DNA of 64,000 bases, taken from an uncultured bacterium. Lineage in GTDB: Bacteria > Cyanobacteriota > Vampirovibrionia > Gastranaerophilales > Gastranaerophilaceae. A program made the position numbers and the translations under genes. Shown here in pieces: positions 61,530-64,000 of this stretch; position 1 is the stretch's first letter; each line of letters starts with the position of its first letter. The stretch spans positions 1 through 64,000 of the forward strand of contig CASDOW010000002.1 of the NCBI GenBank assembly GCA_949282195.1, written 5' to 3'. Below the pieces are notes generated by a model. That model was not told the DNA's origin. It saw nothing but the letters and a program-made list of their open reading frames with translations, and searched no databases.

Positions 61530-62231
61530 ATGGATCGTATTCAAGTAACTTCAGAAATTGAAGAAAAATGTTGCGTGGCTCGCGGAGTTAAAGGTTCTCC
61601 TGCTCCAATTCCACAAGAAGGCTTATGGACAAAATGCAAAGAAATCAGTGACATTTCAGGTTTAACCCATGGTTGCGGATGTTGTGCACCTCAACAAGGT
61701 ACTTGTAAATTAACTTTAAATGTTAAAAATGGCGTTATTCAAGAAGCGTTGGTTGAAACAATCGGCTGCTCAGGCATGACTCACTCAGCTGCTATGGCAG
61801 GCGAAATTCTTCCCGGTAAAACAATTCTTGAAGCACTAAATACAGACCTTGTATGTGATGCTATCAATGTTGCTATGAGAGAATTGTTCTTACAAATTGT
61901 TTACGGTAGAACACAAACTGCTTTTTCTGAAAATGGTCTACCTGTTGGTGCAGGTCTTGAAGATTTAGGAAAAGGACTTTGCTCAATGGTTGGTACAATC
62001 CACTCTACTAAACAAAAAGGCGTAAGATATCTTTCATTAACAGAAGGTTATATTTTAGAACTTGGTTTAGACAAAAACGACGAAGTTATAGGATATAAAT
62101 TTGTTAATCTTGGAAAAGTTATGGACGCCATTAAAGCAGGCGTTGACGCTAAAGAAGCTTATGAAAAAAATATCGGTACTTACGGCAGATTTAATGACGC
62201 TGTTAAGAAAATCGACCCGAGAAAACAATAG
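61530..62231 (+). CDS. NifU-like Fe-S scaffold partner of GGGtGRT
   Basis: 233 aa from ATG 61530 (MDRIQVTSEIEEKC), chosen for its AAGGAGGT site. Cys groups EEKCCVARG, GLTHGCGCCAPQQGTCKLTL and ETIGCSGMTHSAAMAG recall NifU/IscU-type scaffolds and SufU (GCxCC and a C-S-G motif). It is always found beside GGGtGRT proteins, as here. Function: presumably Fe-S cluster binding or transfer, but uncharacterised. Conserved intergenic 39 bases and strong ribosome binding site suggest high expression. Confidence 0.85.
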   Translation: MDRIQVTSEIEEKCCVARGVKGSPAPIPQEGLWTKCKEISDISGLTHGCGCCAPQQGTCKLTLNVKNGVIQEALVETIGCSGMTHSAAMAGEILPGKTILEALNTDLVCDAINVAMRELFLQIVYGRTQTAFSENGLPVGAGLEDLGKGLCSMVGTIHSTKQKGVRYLSLTEGYILELGLDKNDEVIGYKFVNLGKVMDAIKAGVDAKEAYEKNIGTYGRFNDAVKKIDPRKQ

Positions 62232-62270
62232 TTTTAGTTTAGTAGAATTTAAATATAAGGAAAATATAAT

Positions 62271-63272
62271 ATGGCAAAATTTGAAGGACAAGATAGACGT
62301 AAAGAAACGCTTGATAAAGTTCTTAAGGAATATGGTTTTTCCAGCTTAGATGAAGCTAATGAACTTTGTCTGTCAAAAGGAATAAACGTAGACGAAATCG
62401 TTAAAGGTATTCAACCAATCGCATTTGATAATGCTTCTTGGGCTTACACTCTTGGCTGCGCAATTGCAATTAAAAAAGGCATAACAAATGCTGCTGACGC
62501 TGCTGAAGCTATCGGTATCGGCTTACAAGCATTTGCAGTTCCGGGGTCAGTTGGTGACACAAGAAAAGTTGGCTTGGGCCACGGTAACTTAGGCGCTATG
62601 CTTTTAAGAGAAGAAACAAAATGCTTCTGCTTCTTAGCAGGTCACGAATCATTTGCAGCTGCTGAAGGTGCAATCGGTATTGCAAGAAATGCTAACAAAG
62701 TTAGAAAAGAACCTTTAAGAGTAATCTTGAACGGTCTTGGAAAAGATGCAGCTTATATCATCTCAAGAATTAACGGCTTTACACACGTTGAAACAGATTT
62801 TGATTACAAAACAGGCGAATTAAAAGTTGTTAAAGAAACACCATTTTCTGAAGGAGAAAGAGCAAAAGTTAAATGCTACGGCGCAGATGATGTATCTGAA
62901 GGCGTTGCAATTATGATAAAAGAAGGTGTTGATGTTTCTATTACAGGTAACTCAACTAACCCGACAAGATTTCAACACCCTGTTGCAGGTACTTATAAAA
63001 AATGGTGCTGGGAAAACGGTAAAAAATATTTCTCAGTTGCTTCAGGCGGCGGCACAGGTAGAACACTTCACCCTGACAACGTTGCAGCAGGCCCTGCTTC
63101 ATACGGCATGACAGATACTATGGGTAGAATGCATGGTGACGCTCAATTTGCAGGTTCATCTTCAGTTCCTGCTCACGTAGAAATGATGGGCGTAATCGGT
63201 ATGGGTAATAACCCGATGGTTGGTGCAACCGTTGCTGTTGCAGTTGCCGTTCAAAATGCAATGACAAAATAG
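62271..63272 (+). CDS. GGGtGRT protein
   Basis: 333 aa. The family is named for SGGGTGRTLHPDNVAAGPAS (about residues 263-282), and the rest is conserved (IGLQAFAVPGSVGDTRKVG, MTDTMGRMHGDAQFAGSSSV). Rich in Gly/Ala, with few Cys. No known activity. The gene pairs with a NifU-like scaffold across many anaerobes, so a role with iron-sulphur chemistry is inferred from context. AAGGAAA lies before ATG 62271, and the transcript ends at 63289-63318. Confidence 0.9.
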   Translation: MAKFEGQDRRKETLDKVLKEYGFSSLDEANELCLSKGINVDEIVKGIQPIAFDNASWAYTLGCAIAIKKGITNAADAAEAIGIGLQAFAVPGSVGDTRKVGLGHGNLGAMLLREETKCFCFLAGHESFAAAEGAIGIARNANKVRKEPLRVILNGLGKDAAYIISRINGFTHVETDFDYKTGELKVVKETPFSEGERAKVKCYGADDVSEGVAIMIKEGVDVSITGNSTNPTRFQHPVAGTYKKWCWENGKKYFSVASGGGTGRTLHPDNVAAGPASYGMTDTMGRMHGDAQFAGSSSVPAHVEMMGVIGMGNNPMVGATVAVAVAVQNAMTK

Positions 63273-63288
63273 ATTAATAAAGCATATT

Positions 63289-63320
63289 AAAAGAGGTAAT
63301 CAATTGATTACCTCTTTTTT
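63289..63320. terminator. Bidirectional terminator
   Basis: Perfect 30-nt palindrome: AAAAGAGGTAATCAA (63289-63303) and TTGATTACCTCTTTT (63304-63318), then T residues. Between the GGGtGRT gene and the convergent SPFH gene. Confidence 0.92.
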
Positions 63321-63336
63321 TAATAAAAACCCTTAA

Positions 63337-64000
63337 TTAATTCTTAGTTAACATTTCTTTTATGCCGTCAATAGAAGATAAAATACCTGTTGCTTCATAA
63401 GGCATATACACAATTTTATTATTTTGACCTTTAGTAATATCTTGTAATGACTCAAGATATTTCATTGCAATTAAATATTTATCGGGATGACCTTGATTAT
63501 TAAATGCTTCTGTTATTCTTTTAATTGCTTCTTTTTCTGCATCTGCTTCAATTAAGCGTGCTTGAGCATAACCTTCCGCTTTTAAAATTTCAGCTTGCTT
63601 TGTACCTTCAGCCTGATTAATTGCAGCTTCTTTTTCACCTTCAGCCTTTAAAATTGCAGATTTTTTAAGTCCTTCAGCTTCTAATATTGCAGCACGTCTG
63701 TCGCGTTCTGCTTTCATTTGTTTTTCCATTGCTGATTGAATATCAACAGGAGGAATTATATCCTGTAATTCTACTCTGTTAACTTTTACACCCCATTTAT
63801 TTGTTGCTTCATCTAAAATTGCTCTTAATTCATTGTTTATTTTATCTCTTGAAACAAGAGTTTCATCTAAATCAAGTTGTCCGACAAGATTTCTTAATGT
63901 AGTTTGGGTTAATTTTTCAATTGCTTCAGGAAGATTTTGAATTTCATAAACTGCGCTTTTGGCATCAACTATTTGAAAATACAAAAGAGCATTAATGCTA
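63337..64000 (-). CDS. SPFH/Band 7 protein (stomatin-like), 5' end cut off
   Basis: The reading frame continues past the window edge; the visible 221 codons are the C-terminal two-thirds. Features: YFQIVDAKSAVYEIQNLPEA and LRNLVGQLDLDETLVSRD, typical of the SPFH domain; then a long coiled-coil with repeated ILKAEGEKEAAINQAEG units; the end is YMPYEATGILSSIDGIKEML. This matches paraslipin/QmcA-type proteins, which form membrane-bound ring assemblies and influence proteases. An NfeD-type partner is normally upstream, outside the window. Confidence 0.9.
   Translation of the reverse strand, partial: SINALLYFQIVDAKSAVYEIQNLPEAIEKLTQTTLRNLVGQLDLDETLVSRDKINNELRAILDEATNKWGVKVNRVELQDIIPPVDIQSAMEKQMKAERDRRAAILEAEGLKKSAILKAEGEKEAAINQAEGTKQAEILKAEGYAQARLIEADAEKEAIKRITEAFNNQGHPDKYLIAMKYLESLQDITKGQNNKIVYMPYEATGILSSIDGIKEMLTKN

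Overview
The window is AT-rich (by eye about 30% GC) and gene-dense. It encodes a diderm envelope (two-partner secretion, secretin, type IV pilus/type II secretion ATPase), a cyanobacterium-like primary sigma factor, a Tic20/DUF4870-like membrane protein, a SigF-like sigma factor next to a prepilin peptidase, and an anaerobe-type GGGtGRT/NifU-like pair. Several membrane or surface proteins carry short FGG/FKG/TFGS-like N-terminal segments. This suggests a gut non-photosynthetic relative of cyanobacteria (Vampirovibrionia/Melainabacteria, probably Gastranaerophilales). That assignment is inference from gene content; no rRNA or tRNA gene was seen.

Layout. 1-818: 3' end of a Cys-rich repeat protein gene broken by a 29-bp tandem duplication. 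819-1719: no gene, but two REP-like elements and a run of about eight hairpins that looks like a structured dispersed element or RNA. 1720-5419: lineage-specific proteins of unknown function. 5475-6702: glutathione synthase and a small Cys-rich protein, divergently transcribed from apparently leaderless promoters. 6718-14728: one long + strand operon (TPR protein, Tic20-like, FliO-like, NeuB, KdsC-like phosphatase, TPR protein, aspartate kinase, TilS, Hpt). 14730-17560: minus-strand spmA/spmB operon headed by an acidic wHTH-like protein and a 44-aa gene. 17784-19304: TPR protein whose 3' end overlaps aroB. 19219-24361: minus-strand gmk-coaBC-nif3-aroC-aroK-aroB. 24452-27421: dnaG-rpoD. 27566-30463: HEAT protein, queC, DUF366, SPOR protein. 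30533-36197: divergent TpsA/TpsB secretion pair. 36446-43156: pilus/secretion operon (PilP/GspC-like, secretin, GspE/PilB, GspF/PilC). 43255-46551: a DtxR-type regulator, two unknown proteins and obg. 46786-49072: rpsB-tsf and maf. 49062-52240: oligopeptide ABC ATPase, a 2-hydroxyacyl-CoA dehydratase-activase-like protein, rplL/rplJ with a structured leader. 52617-57325: sigma factor, rph, two candidate small RNAs, then ilvC-sigF-pilD. 57322-61390: MetY-type enzyme and a double-domain M16 peptidase. 61530-63272: NifU-like/GGGtGRT pair. 63337-64000: start-truncated SPFH protein.

Themes. Genes are packed with TAATG or ATGA overlaps, and several convergent pairs share or overlap their stop regions. 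At four starts the sequence TATAAT sits where transcription would begin at, or within one base of, the start codon. Two of these -10 boxes directly follow the U-tract of the upstream gene's terminator. The best candidates for something undescribed are the multi-hairpin element at 1108-1586, the two CU-rich candidate small RNAs between rph and ilvC, the 29-bp duplication in the Cys-rich gene, and the 86-bp antisense coding overlap at aroB.
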